Shown piece by piece: positions 7,862 through 18,778 of a DNA stretch of 64,000 nt. How positions within the stretch are numbered: position 1 is the stretch's first letter; the number at the start of each line of letters is the position of its first letter. The notes beneath the pieces are model-generated. The model did no database searches, was not told the origin of the DNA, and was given only the letters and a program-made list of their open reading frames with translations. A program made the position numbers and the translations under genes. This DNA is from Loktanella sp. 5RATIMAR09. Its GTDB lineage: Bacteria; Pseudomonadota; Alphaproteobacteria; Rhodobacterales; Rhodobacteraceae. The stretch covers positions 396,944-460,943 of the forward strand of contig NZ_LJAL01000003.1 of assembly GCF_001419985.1 (NCBI RefSeq). The letters are read 5' to 3'.

Positions 7862-8803
7862 TTATTTCGCGCGGTCGGCCACAGGATGGCGCGGCGACAG
7901 CAAGGCACCGGCAACAGACAGCAATGACACATTATGCGCCAAACCATTTGCCCGCATTTCCTGCCCGAGGATGATATCGGTCATTTCGGTCAGGTTATCG
8001 GCCTGCTGGTCTGTCAGCCAGAAGATGGCATGCATGCCCAGGGTGAAATCACCCGGCATATCCGTCACCTCGACGCAGCAGCCATTCCGCTTGGGTGTAA
8101 AGCTTTGCGAGGTCACCGTGACAGACCGGTTTGGCAGAACGATCATCACATCATGGCGCGCATCCGTGGACGCCAGCACCTTGGCGTCGACTTTCACGAT
8201 CATCGGCTGGTCGGGGTTCTGGGGGTCGGCAGCATGTGGTGTGACAACAGCCACATCAAAGAAACCATTATCATCCGCAGGACCCGTCAAAATACGCCCG
8301 CGGCGGGTTTGCGGCTGCAATGTACACTGGCGGCGCGCCACAGAGGCCGAACAGGGCAACACCAGCTTTGTTTTCAGGCGGATTTGCCACACAGGCCCCG
8401 CATAGGCCAGCAGATTAAAGAGAATTTGCAAAAGCGCCATGACCACGCCCATCGCCGCAACAGCAAGGCACACCAGTAGCACAAGCGCGGCGGACTGGTG
8501 CTCTGCGGGGGCCCAGCCTGCGACGGTCTTGATCAGTGGCATCACCACAACAAGTGCTGTGACAGACAGTGACAAAGCGATTGTCTCAAGCGTGACGTTC
8601 GGGAAGAGGACGACATGGCCAACGACCAGCATCGCCACAGACAAGGACGCCAGTGTCGCGCGCTCGGGGCTCAACGCGGCGGGATCAAAGAACGCCACGC
8701 TGAGCATCACAAGGACGGGAATCGCGACCGCAAGCGCGATCAGGCGGCGCAAACGCATGACGCGATACATCATCTGTTCGGCTGTGGGCCATTCAAACTG
8801 CAT
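7862..8803 (-). CDS. Unknown membrane protein with C-terminal soluble domain
   Basis: A 313-residue protein. Four hydrophobic segments are visible at about 18-39, 48-68, 71-91 and 104-136. They are followed by about 175 residues of soluble sequence that start with a cysteine pair (PCSASVARRQC, about 149-159) and contain a second pair, NGCCVEV. I do not recognise the family. It reads toward nuo on the same strand, 121 bases upstream of nuoA, but nuo has its own candidate promoter. The coding start is the only ATG consistent with the hydrophobic N-terminus. Function unknown. Confidence 0.7.
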   Translation of the reverse strand: MQFEWPTAEQMMYRVMRLRRLIALAVAIPVLVMLSVAFFDPAALSPERATLASLSVAMLVVGHVVLFPNVTLETIALSLSVTALVVVMPLIKTVAGWAPAEHQSAALVLLVCLAVAAMGVVMALLQILFNLLAYAGPVWQIRLKTKLVLPCSASVARRQCTLQPQTRRGRILTGPADDNGFFDVAVVTPHAADPQNPDQPMIVKVDAKVLASTDARHDVMIVLPNRSVTVTSQSFTPKRNGCCVEVTDMPGDFTLGMHAIFWLTDQQADNLTEMTDIILGQEMRANGLAHNVSLLSVAGALLSPRHPVADRAK

Positions 8804-8844
8804 GTCACTCTCCTACTCCGCAAGTAGAATGCCCTGCGAAATCG

Positions 8845-8869
8845 GTCAGAAGTGAGACAGAATTCTGAC
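8845..8869 (-). terminator. Possible hairpin at the end of the liu operon
   Basis: Arms GTCAGAA (8845-8851) and TTCTGAC (8863-8869) enclose an 11-base loop just after the stop of the last liu gene. It lacks a clear U-tract, so it may be a weak terminator or 3'-end stabiliser. It also lies in the leader of the downstream membrane-protein gene. Confidence 0.35.
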
Positions 8870-8871
8870 GA

Positions 8872-9657
8872 TTATGACGGTGAAGTGACGGCCCAATCGG
8901 GCTTTCGGCGGTCAAAAAAGGCAGAAATGCCTTCTTTCGCTGAACGACCATCCCATTGGGCGATCAAAGCGTCGATTGAGCGGGCAATCACCGATTCGTC
9001 AATCGGGGGCCCCAAACTGCGCGCAAAGGTCTTGGCGGCGGCAACGGCGTCGGGCGCACATTGCAGGTAGGGTGCTACTTCCGCCGCAACCGCGGCATCA
9101 AGATCCGCCTCCGGCACCGCCTTTGCCACAATACCCAATGTCACGGCCTCGCCGGCATCGAAAAGCCGCCCCGACATAAAGACACGGCGCGCCATCGCTT
9201 CGCCCATCCGGGCCAGAACATAGGGCCCGATGGTCGCGGGGATCAGCCCCAGCTTGGTTTCGGTCAGTCCAAATTTGGCGTGATCCGCCGCAATCGCTAC
9301 ATCACAGACGCAGGCCATGCCCACACCCCCACCAAAGGCATTGCCCTGCACCCGCCCGATGACCGGCTGTGGCAGTGTATTGATTGCGCCCAACATCTGC
9401 GCAAGCGATTGTGCGGCGGCGCGTTTGCCGGCGGTATCGCCTGCCATCTGTTCGCGCATCCAGCCCAGATCACCGCCCGCACAGAACGATGCGCCCTGAC
9501 CTGTCAGCACAACAACACGGATGGCAGGATCCGCTGCAATCTTGGCCGCCACTGCCGTCAGATCATCTATCAACGCCTGCGACAGCGCATTGTGCTTTTC
9601 AGGCCGCGCAAGGGCCAGCCTCGCCACACCGCGCGCATCCACATCCAACGCAATCAT
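8872..9657 (-). CDS. liuC: Methylglutaconyl-CoA hydratase (enoyl-CoA hydratase family)
   Basis: A crotonase-fold protein of 261 residues. The oxyanion-hole segments are ASFCAGGDLGWM and QGNAFGGGVGMACVCDVAIA, followed by FGLTETKLGLIPATIGPYV. Sequence alone only says enoyl-CoA hydratase family. The specific call, hydration of 3-methylglutaconyl-CoA to HMG-CoA, comes from its place as last gene after mccB, mccA and HMG-CoA lyase. Its ATG overlaps the stop of the lyase gene (ATGA). Confidence 0.9.
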   Translation of the reverse strand: MIALDVDARGVARLALARPEKHNALSQALIDDLTAVAAKIAADPAIRVVVLTGQGASFCAGGDLGWMREQMAGDTAGKRAAAQSLAQMLGAINTLPQPVIGRVQGNAFGGGVGMACVCDVAIAADHAKFGLTETKLGLIPATIGPYVLARMGEAMARRVFMSGRLFDAGEAVTLGIVAKAVPEADLDAAVAAEVAPYLQCAPDAVAAAKTFARSLGPPIDESVIARSIDALIAQWDGRSAKEGISAFFDRRKPDWAVTSPS

Positions 9658-10514
9658 CGCATTCCCCTTGCCATGTCAGCCGCCTGTGCGATCACATCCG
9701 CATCAACGCCCGTTTCATAGCCCAGCCGCGCCAAAAGCGCCAAAACCGCCTCGGTCGCCACATTGCCGGGCGCACCGGGCGCATAGGGACAGCCACCCAA
9801 ACCGCCCACGGCGGTGTCAAAGGCACGCAGCCCCAGATCAAGCGAGGCTTCTATATTCGCCAACGCCTGCCCGCCCGTGTCGTGGAAATGCCCTGCAAGA
9901 TCAGCAGCAGGGACCACGCTTAGCACCGCCTCCAGCATCGCGGCCACACGCGCGGGTGTGCCTTTGCCAATCGTATCGCCCAGGGACACCTGCATCGGGC
10001 CCAGTTCGCGCAACATTGCAGCGGCCTTGGCCACCTCTTCGGGGGGCGTCGGCCCGTCAAAGGGGCAATCGGTGACGCAAGAGACATAGCCCCGCACGGT
10101 CACGCCCGCTTCTTTTGCGGCCTGCACCACGGGGCGCAAACGCTCCACGGTTTCCGCGATGCTGCAATTGAGATTGCTTTGCGAAAACCCTTCCGAAGCG
10201 GAAATAAACACCGCAATTTCGGTGATCATATCGGGGCGCCTTGCGGCCAGAAACCCCTCCCACCCGCGCATGTTGGGTACCAGCACCGCATAGCGCACAC
10301 CCGCCTGCGGCGTCAGCCCTGCCAGCACCTGATCGGAATTCGCCATCTGCGGCACCCATTTGGGGCTGACGAAACTGCCCACCTCGATATCGCGCAGACC
10401 GGACCGGCTCAGCAGATCAATCAGCGCCACCTTGCGCGCGACCGAGATCACACCCGGTTCGTTTTGCAGCCCGTCACGCGGGCCGACCTCATGGATGCGG
10501 ACGTGGTCGGCCAC
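9654..10514 (-). CDS. mvaB: Hydroxymethylglutaryl-CoA lyase
   Basis: This enzyme cleaves HMG-CoA to acetyl-CoA and acetoacetate, the last step of leucine catabolism. The 286-residue TIM-barrel protein has the N-terminal EVGPRDGLQNEPG metal-site motif, GDTIGKGTPARV, HFHDTGGQALAN and the signature loop GGLGGCPYAPGAPGNVATE with the catalytic cysteine. The start is a GTG at 10514 directly after the TAA of the upstream GST gene. It overlaps the downstream hydratase. Confidence 0.95.
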   Translation of the reverse strand: MADHVRIHEVGPRDGLQNEPGVISVARKVALIDLLSRSGLRDIEVGSFVSPKWVPQMANSDQVLAGLTPQAGVRYAVLVPNMRGWEGFLAARRPDMITEIAVFISASEGFSQSNLNCSIAETVERLRPVVQAAKEAGVTVRGYVSCVTDCPFDGPTPPEEVAKAAAMLRELGPMQVSLGDTIGKGTPARVAAMLEAVLSVVPAADLAGHFHDTGGQALANIEASLDLGLRAFDTAVGGLGGCPYAPGAPGNVATEAVLALLARLGYETGVDADVIAQAADMARGMR

Positions 10515-11155
10515 TTACGCCTCCCACGGCGGATAGAACGCCTTGGCATAAAGACCCAGACCATCCGGCAACGACTTCTGAAACGCAGGGCGTGCCTGTA
10601 GCCGGGCGTACCAACGGGCCAGGGCGGGCAAATCATCCAAATGCACGAAATGCTTGGCCATATAAACCGCCTGCCCCACACCAATATCGGCCGCCGAGAA
10701 ATCAGAGAGCAGATAATCACCCGTCAAAGATAGATCGACCGTCTCCAAGGTCTTGCGCAGGCGCTTGGCTTCCAGCTGCATGATGATGGGCGAGCGCATG
10801 GTGTCGTCATAAAGCGCGATATGCTGCTGGGTCAGTGCGGCGGTATGCTGCGATATCGTCTCGGCGAAATGGATCCAGTTCAGCCACGGCGCGCGCTCTG
10901 CGTGACTTGGGTCGCGACCCAAGCCTGCTTGCGGGAAACGCTCGCACAAGTATTCGGCAATTGCGCCGCTTTCGGTCAGCACCACGTCGTCGATCTCCAA
11001 CGTCGGCACACGGCCTGTGGGGTTAAGCGAACGGTAGGGTTCCTGCCGCAACGTCTTGTCGAAAGGATAGGTCACGACGTCAAATTCCACGCCCAGTTCA
11101 TGCAACAACCAAAGGCTGCGCATTGAACGGGTTTGCGGGCAATGGTGCAATCTGA

Positions 11156-11159
<4 letters not shown>
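10515..11159 (-). CDS. Glutathione S-transferase family protein
   Basis: A 214-residue GST-like protein. The N-terminal thioredoxin-fold half has RLHHCPQTRSMRSLWLLHELG, the cis-proline region NPTGRVPTLE and the ESGAIAEYL glutathione-binding motif (about 63-71). The C-terminal half is the all-helical domain. Its ATG overlaps the mccA stop (ATGA), so it belongs to the leucine operon. Such enzymes conjugate or isomerise reactive electrophiles; protection against reactive acyl-CoA intermediates is a possible role, but that is inference. Confidence 0.88.
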
Positions 11160-13071
<1,912 letters not shown>

Positions 13072-13072
<1 letters not shown>

Positions 13073-14634
13073 CACATCCGGAACACGCCAAAGCGTGTCT
13101 CCTCTATTGGTGCGTTCATTGCCGCCGCCAGCGACAGCGCCAGCACCTCGCGGCTTTTGCGCGGATCAATGATGCCGTCATCCCAGAGCCGCGCCGATGC
13201 ATAAAGCGGATGGGACTGTTCGGTGAACATATCAATCGTGGGTTTTTTGAAGGCCGCTTCTTCCTCGGCCGACCAGCTTTCGCCCGCCCGCTCGATCGCG
13301 TCACGTTTCACGGTCGCAAGCACGCCCGCAGCCTGTTCACCGCCCATCACAGAAATACGGGACGTAGGCCACGACCACATGAAGTGCGGACTATAAGCCC
13401 TTCCGGACATGCCATAATTTCCAGCACCGAATGACCCGCCAACAACCATGGTAATCTTGGGCACCTTTGTTGTCGCCACCGCTGTCACCATCTTGGCGCC
13501 ATGCCGCGCGATGCCTTCGTTTTCGTATTTCTGGCCGACCATGAAACCGGTAATATTCTGCAAGAACACCAGCGGGATTTTGCGTTGGCTGCACAACTCC
13601 ACGAAATGCGCGCCCTTTTGCGCGCTCTCGGAAAACAGCACGCCGTTGTTGGCGATAATCCCGCAGGGCCAGCCATCAATATGGGCAAAGCCACAGACCA
13701 GCGTTTCACCAAACCGTGCTTTGAATTCATCAAATCTTGACCCATCGACAATGCGCTTGACCACCTCGCGGATATCGTAAGGCGTGCGCAGATCCGCAGG
13801 GACCACATCAAAGAGCGTATCGGGATCAAGTGCGGGATTTTCAGGCGGCAACCTGTTGTTTTGTAATACTTTATCCAGATTACACGATGCCACCGCCTGA
13901 CGTGCCAGCGCCAAAGCATGGGCGTCATCCTCGGCCAGATAATCGGCCACACCGGACAGGCGCGTATGCACATCACCGCCGCCCAGATCCTCGGCTGACA
14001 CCACCTCGCCGGTGGCGGCCTTGACCAAAGGTGGCCCCGCAAGAAAGATCGTGCCCTGATCGCGCACGATAATCGACACATCCGCCATCGCGGGCACATA
14101 GGCCCCGCCCGCCGTGCAGGACCCCATCACAACTGCGATCTGCGGGATGCCTTTGGCGGACATCTGCGCCTGATTGTAAAAGATGCGGCCAAAGTGGTCG
14201 CGGTCGGGGAACACCTCGTCCTGATTGGGCAGGTTCGCGCCGCCACTATCGACCAGATAGATACAGGGCAAATGGCACGCCTCTGCAATCTCTTGCGCGC
14301 GCAGGTGTTTCTTGACGGTCATCGGATAATAGGTGCCGCCTTTGACGGTGGCATCGTTGCAAACAACCATCACCTCATGGCCATGCACACGCCCCACACC
14401 TGCGATCACACCGGCACAGGGGGCCGCGCCATCATAAAGCCCATGCGCCGCCGTCGCCCCCACCTCCAGAAACGGGCTGCCGGGGTCAAGCAGGCCTGCG
14501 ACGCGATCCCGCGGCAGCATCTTGCCACGGCTCAGATGCCGTGCGCGGGATTTCTCACCCCCGCCAAGGGCCGCTGTGTGCGCGGCCTCGGCCACGTCTG
14601 CCAAAGCGGCTTCGTGCAACTTGCGATCACTCAT
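13072..14634 (-). CDS. mccB: Methylcrotonyl-CoA carboxylase carboxyltransferase (beta) subunit
   Basis: A 520-residue crotonase-superfamily carboxyltransferase partner of MccA. Visible segments include [79 protein letters not shown] and the late [16 protein letters not shown]. These are specific to the methylcrotonyl-/geranyl-CoA type rather than propionyl-CoA. The leucine context (ivd, HMG-CoA lyase) decides for methylcrotonyl-CoA. Its ATG overlaps the stop of the small upstream ORF. Confidence 0.96.
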
Positions 14635-14924
14635 GCCCCGAGCCCCTGTGGTGCAGTCAGGCTCTCACCGCGCGGGCCCACATAAAACGTTGTTGTCAGG
14701 CCAAAGGGATGCACACAGTTGATCACCATACGAATGGCCGGATCGGGATGTGTCGTGGCCGCGCAGTCGGTCGGGCTAGCCCCTGTGGGGGCAGCGGCCA
14801 GATAGGCGGCGGCATACCGGTTGATGATATCGGATTCACTCGGCACCGTTCCATATTGCAGGCCGAGATATGCTGCCAGCGCGACAAGTGCCGCCAGCGG
14901 AAGGAAGAAATACGCGCGCCTCAT
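14631..14924 (-). CDS. Small exported protein of unknown function in liu operon
   Basis: A 97-residue protein starting [25 protein letters not shown], a signal anchor or uncleaved signal. The periplasmic part has two cysteines ([17 protein letters not shown], about 17 residues apart) that could form a disulfide, and ends in [19 protein letters not shown] do not recognise the family. It overlaps both neighbours by ATGA junctions, so it is translated with the leucine-degradation genes although nothing in it suggests catalysis of a pathway step. Confidence 0.75.
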   Translation of the reverse strand: MRRAYFFLPLAALVALAAYLGLQYGTVPSESDIINRYAAAYLAAAPTGASPTDCAATTHPDPAIRMVINCVHPFGLTTTFYVGPRGESLTAPQGLGA

Positions 14925-15472
14925 CCGTCAGTTTTCCCACAAAACTGCGCAAAGGCCCCGCCCTCTGCCCCCGCGCAAGCCTCTCTGACCGTGAATTCCA
15001 GCTCTAGGGCGATCAGCGCGGTTTCACGCATTTCACAGGTCGCTTTGTCCGCGTCAGCGGTCGTTGTTTCGGTTTGGCCCACCCGTAGTGCACATTCCAG
15101 TACCACATTCGCCGTTGCCGCAGCCGGATTTGAGACTGAGGCGCGTAGATCGTCAGTGTCATCCTCGGCACGGTCGGCGACCCAGGCTTGCAAACCTGTG
15201 TAATTCTTGGCGATCCGCCAATCCCAATAGGCTTTCTCTCCGGCGGCACAGGCCACCGGCCCTGCGGTGCAGACCCGCGCCGAATAGCCGATACAGGCGC
15301 GCGCCGCACGGGTCACAAGACCGCCGGGGCCCTTGGTGACCTGATCGTTGATGCAGGAATCCGTCTCGGTTGCGGCAAAGGTCATGCCGTCCATCTCAAC
15401 GACCGGTGGCGCGCCAAAGGTTTGCGCAAAACCGGCCACGGGCATCACAAGGACCAGCGCAAGCCACTTCAT
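14921..15472 (-). CDS. Exported protein, possibly LprI/DUF1311-like
   Basis: A 183-residue protein with a signal peptide (MKWLALVLVMPVAGFAQT). The mature part has at least six cysteines (CINDQ, ACIGYSARVCTAGPVACAAGE, ECALR, CEMRET, EACAG, QFCGKT) and a YWDWRIAKNY segment that loosely recalls DUF1311/LprI-type lysozyme-inhibitor folds. That resemblance is weak. The ATG at 15472 overlaps the ivd stop (ATGA); an earlier in-frame start would lie inside ivd and is rejected. It is probably a disulfide-bonded periplasmic protein, with unknown role in the leucine operon. Confidence 0.7.
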   Translation of the reverse strand: MKWLALVLVMPVAGFAQTFGAPPVVEMDGMTFAATETDSCINDQVTKGPGGLVTRAARACIGYSARVCTAGPVACAAGEKAYWDWRIAKNYTGLQAWVADRAEDDTDDLRASVSNPAAATANVVLECALRVGQTETTTADADKATCEMRETALIALELEFTVREACAGAEGGAFAQFCGKTDG

Positions 15473-16632
15473 GTCATCGCCGCCATCAATTCGCGCCCTA
15501 CCAGCATCCGCCGGATTTCTGATGTTCCGGCCCCAATCTCCATCAGCTTGGCATCGCGGAACAACCGCGCCACGGGGGCATCGGCGAGGAACCCTGCCCC
15601 GCCCATCGCCTGCACGGCCTGATGGGCCTGCTTCATCGCCTCTTCGCTGGCATAAAGACAGCAGGCCGCCGCATCCTGCCGCGTGACCGTCCCGCGATCG
15701 CAAGCGCGCGCCACTTCATAGACATAGGCCCGTGCCGAGTTCATCGCCGTATACATATCGGCAATCTTGCCCTGCATCAGTTGGAAATTGCCAATCGGTT
15801 CGCCGAATTGTTTGCGGCTGCTCAGATAGGGCATCACCTCGTCCAGACAGGCGGCCATAATGCCAAGGCCGATCCCCGCCAGCACAACACGTTCGTAATC
15901 AAGGCCCGACATCAGAACGCGCACGCCTTTGCCCTCTTCGCCCAGCACGTTGTCAAAGGGAACTTCGACATCATCAAAGATCAATTCGGCCGTGTTCGAC
16001 CCCCGCATCCCCAGCTTGTCAAAATGGGGCGAGGTCGAAAAACCGGTCATCTCTTTCTCGATCAGAAAGGCGGTGATCCCTTTGGCCCCTGCCGCAGGAT
16101 CGGTTTTTGCATAAACCACCAGCGTATCGGCATCGGGTCCATTGGTGATCCAGTATTTATTCCCGTTCAGACGGTAGTGGTCGTTCCGCTTTTCCGCCCG
16201 CAGCGCCATCGAGACAACATCCGATCCCGCCCCTGCCTCAGACATGGCAAGTGCGCCGACATGTTCGCCCGAAATCAGCCGCGGCAGGTATTTTGCCCGC
16301 TGCGCGTCAGTTCCGTTCAGCTTGATCTGGTTGACGCAAAGGTTGGAATGCGCCCCGTACGACAGGCTTACCGAGGCACTGGCGCGCGCGATTTCCTCAA
16401 TCGCGACGGTGTGGGCCAGATAGGACATGCCCGCGCCGCCATAGGCCTCATCCACGGTGACGCCCAAAAGCCCCAGTTCGCCCATTTCGGGCCAAAGTGC
16501 GGGGGGAAAGGCATTGGATTTGTCAATGTCAGCCGCCATAGGCTTTACGCGGGTCTGCGCCCAATCGTGCACCATATCGCGCAGGGCGTTGACGTCCTCG
16601 CCCAGATCAAACGTCATTGAGGCATGAAACAT
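15469..16632 (-). CDS. ivd: Isovaleryl-CoA dehydrogenase
   Basis: This FAD enzyme oxidises isovaleryl-CoA to 3-methylcrotonyl-CoA, passing electrons to ETF. The 387-residue protein has the acyl-CoA dehydrogenase motifs ALAMSEAGAGSDVVSM and WITNGPDADTLVVYAKT. The catalytic glutamate expected for isovaleryl-type enzymes lies in GLDYERVVLAGIG, and the C-terminal signature is AMGGAGFLADAPVARLFRDAKLMEIGAGTSEIRR. I chose ATG 16632 (MFHASMTFDLG) because GGAGC precedes it at proper spacing; an upstream ATG would run through the operator. It is the first gene of the liu operon. Confidence 0.95.
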   Translation of the reverse strand: MFHASMTFDLGEDVNALRDMVHDWAQTRVKPMAADIDKSNAFPPALWPEMGELGLLGVTVDEAYGGAGMSYLAHTVAIEEIARASASVSLSYGAHSNLCVNQIKLNGTDAQRAKYLPRLISGEHVGALAMSEAGAGSDVVSMALRAEKRNDHYRLNGNKYWITNGPDADTLVVYAKTDPAAGAKGITAFLIEKEMTGFSTSPHFDKLGMRGSNTAELIFDDVEVPFDNVLGEEGKGVRVLMSGLDYERVVLAGIGLGIMAACLDEVMPYLSSRKQFGEPIGNFQLMQGKIADMYTAMNSARAYVYEVARACDRGTVTRQDAAACCLYASEEAMKQAHQAVQAMGGAGFLADAPVARLFRDAKLMEIGAGTSEIRRMLVGRELMAAMT

Positions 16633-16644
16633 AGGAAGCTCCGC

Positions 16645-16669
16645 ATTAATTGAACGCTTGTTCATTAAT
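16645..16669. promoter_or_regulatory. Operator-like inverted repeat at liu promoter
   Basis: A nearly perfect dyad: outer ATTAAT on both sides and inner TGAAC / GTTCA around the four-base spacer GCTT. The left arm has one extra T. It overlaps the predicted -10 box and lies 13 bases before the ivd ATG, where a repressor would block initiation. TGAAC-N4-GTTCA spacing is typical of dimeric TetR-type regulators. No regulator gene is adjacent in the window. Confidence 0.6.
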
Positions 16670-16694
16670 AGGACGCGAGGCTGCGCCCTGTCGA
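16665..16694 (-). promoter_or_regulatory. Candidate liu operon promoter
   Basis: On the minus strand TCGACA (complement of 16689-16694) is followed after 18 bases by TATTAA (complement of 16665-16670). The -10 box overlaps the inverted repeat described at 16645-16669. It is upstream of ivd with no other good candidate in the short gap. Confidence 0.45.
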
Positions 16695-16716
16695 GTCATT
16701 TTTGATCGGTACGCGA

Positions 16717-17922
16717 CTACTCTGCCGCGACCTGCCCTTGATAAACCGCTGAAACCTCGGCGCGGATGATCCGTGCGATCAGCGCGCAATCCTCAAGACT
16801 GAAGGTCAGCGGCAAACGCATATCGACGACACCGGCCAGCACACGGTCCGAGGCGGGCATGGGTGTAGAGGGCACGTAACGCCAACTGTCATAGCGCGAG
16901 GTAAAGCCTTTGGGCTCTGCCCCACCGAACCATTTGAGCTCCACGCCCCGTGCCGCACAGCGCGCCAGCACGGCCTCGACAGCGGCAGGCGCCCAATCGA
17001 GCAGAAGGAACTGGAAAGACGAGGCGACGAAGTGTTCCTTTTCAGGGCGCGGGATCAGCCGCAAGCCCGGCGTTGCGGCCAAACCTTCCTCCAACACACG
17101 GTAGCGCGCGTTCCAGCGGTCCGCCTGTGCGGCCAGATTACGCAACTGCGGGCGCAGGATCGCCGCGCGCAGATTATCCATCCGTCCCGAAATATTGGGC
17201 GTTTCATATTTGATCTTGGCGAATGTCTCGACCGGCGGGGCGGCGCGATGCTTTTCAAACAGCATATAACTGCCCGACAGCATGATCGCGCGGGCCATAT
17301 CCTCGGGTCCGTCACAGATCAGGAAACCACCTTCGCCCGAATTGATGTGTTTGTAGGTCTGCGTGGAATAGCAGCCAAAGCGCCCCCAACGCCCGCTGGG
17401 TGTATCGCCCCAAGCGGCCCCCATAGTGTGGGCGCAATCCTCGATCACATCGACACCGGCGGCAGCACATAGCGCCATCAGCCGCTCCATATCGCAGATA
17501 TGGCCGCGCATGTGGCTCAGCAGCAGAACCTTGGCCTGATCCAGCTTTGTTGCCAGATCATCAAGGTCAATCACGAGATCTTCAGTGACGCCCACAAAGA
17601 CCGGCACCCCCCCCACAGCCGCAATCGCACCGGGCACAGGAGCCAGTGTGAAGGCGTTGGTCAGCACCTTATCGCCATGCGCAACACCGGAGGCGCGCAA
17701 GGCCGTTGTCATCGCATAACCGCCCGACGCCACGGCAAGACAGTATTTCGCACCCACCGTTGCCGCAAATTCTTCTTCCAACAGCGCGGCTTCGGCAATC
17801 TCGTCACCGCTGGTGTTGTAGCGGTGCAGGCGCCCCGATTGCATCACGGCATTGGCCGCCGCGATCCCTTCGGCAGGGATCGGTTCCTGCTGGGTGAAGC
17901 TGCCTTTGAAAATCTCTGTCAT
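16717..17922 (-). CDS. DegT/DnrJ/EryC1/StrS-family aminotransferase
   Basis: A 401-residue PLP-dependent protein. It has the fold-type I features of the sugar-aminotransferase family: VASGGYAMTTALRA, the aspartate motif VIEDCAHTMGA (D162), and the internal-aldimine lysine K191 in STQTYKHINSGEGG. ATG 17922 is used because GGAG stands nine bases upstream; an upstream TTG is possible. These enzymes usually aminate nucleotide-linked keto-sugars, but no sugar-nucleotide genes surround it, so the substrate is unknown. The gene lies upstream of liu on the same strand, 84 bases from ivd. Confidence 0.88.
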   Translation of the reverse strand: MTEIFKGSFTQQEPIPAEGIAAANAVMQSGRLHRYNTSGDEIAEAALLEEEFAATVGAKYCLAVASGGYAMTTALRASGVAHGDKVLTNAFTLAPVPGAIAAVGGVPVFVGVTEDLVIDLDDLATKLDQAKVLLLSHMRGHICDMERLMALCAAAGVDVIEDCAHTMGAAWGDTPSGRWGRFGCYSTQTYKHINSGEGGFLICDGPEDMARAIMLSGSYMLFEKHRAAPPVETFAKIKYETPNISGRMDNLRAAILRPQLRNLAAQADRWNARYRVLEEGLAATPGLRLIPRPEKEHFVASSFQFLLLDWAPAAVEAVLARCAARGVELKWFGGAEPKGFTSRYDSWRYVPSTPMPASDRVLAGVVDMRLPLTFSLEDCALIARIIRAEVSAVYQGQVAAE

Positions 17923-17989
17923 GGTGCCAGTCTCCAAGCGGTTTACCTTTGCATCAAAGCACCCCTTTGGCCAATGTCATAGGGCCAAT

Positions 17990-18658
17990 TCAGCCGATGA
18001 GGCGGGCCACGACGCTATCAAGTTCGTCATAGCTGTCAATCGTGGCCTCAGCATCAAGCGCCAGTACATCATCGCGCCCCGGCCCGAAGGTGACAAGCAC
18101 AGAGGGAACCCCTGCATTGCGCGATGTGTCGCGGTCGGTTGCCGTATCGCCCACAAGAAGCGACCGCGCAGGATCGCCACCGGCACGGCGTACCGCCTCG
18201 AAATGATGTTCGGGGTCGGGTTTGCGCACCGGCAAGGTGTCTGCCCCGATGAGTGATCCAAAGGCATTACGCACACCAAGGCTGCGCATGAGCGTTTCGG
18301 CCAGTCCTTCGGGTTTGTTTGTCGCAATCCCGACGGCATAATCGGCCGACAGCAGGCGTTCAACCGCGTCCATTGCGCCGGGATAAAGCACGGTGTGCGT
18401 ATCAATCGCCTGCGCATAGGCGGCAAGCAGCACAGGGTATTGCGCGTCTACTTCGGCCTGCCCGAAACCTTCGGTACGCGAAAAGCCCAAGGTCAGCATC
18501 GCCCGCCCGCCCCGCAGTGCTGTGGCGGCATCAGTGGCATGATCCAGCAGATCGCCCAAGCCCAGCCCGCGAAAGCAGCTATTCGCAGCGGCAATCAAAT
18601 CGCCACTGGTATCGGCCAGCGTGCCGTCAAGATCAAAGATCACAGTGCGTTTTGTCAT
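17990..18658 (-). CDS. gph: Phosphoglycolate phosphatase (HAD family)
   Basis: A 222-residue HAD phosphatase with motif I FDLDGTLADT (D9 and D11), motif II IATNKP, a conserved lysine in RKPDPEHH and motif III LLVGDTATDRDTSRNAG. This pattern, and the cap domain, is typical of Gph, which removes 2-phosphoglycolate formed during DNA repair or oxygenation. It is divergent from glmU across a 120-base promoter gap. Related HAD phosphatases cannot be excluded from motifs alone. Confidence 0.87.
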   Translation of the reverse strand: MTKRTVIFDLDGTLADTSGDLIAAANSCFRGLGLGDLLDHATDAATALRGGRAMLTLGFSRTEGFGQAEVDAQYPVLLAAYAQAIDTHTVLYPGAMDAVERLLSADYAVGIATNKPEGLAETLMRSLGVRNAFGSLIGADTLPVRKPDPEHHFEAVRRAGGDPARSLLVGDTATDRDTSRNAGVPSVLVTFGPGRDDVLALDAEATIDSYDELDSVVARLIG

Positions 18659-18778
18659 AGGCCATCCCTTTGTTGCCTCTCACTCTGTAACGCCCTGTAA
18701 ACTGATGTGAACCCCCTTCCCCTTGTGATACTGAAAAAGGGCAGTAGAAGGCAGGTAACAACAAGGTTCGAGGCAGCA

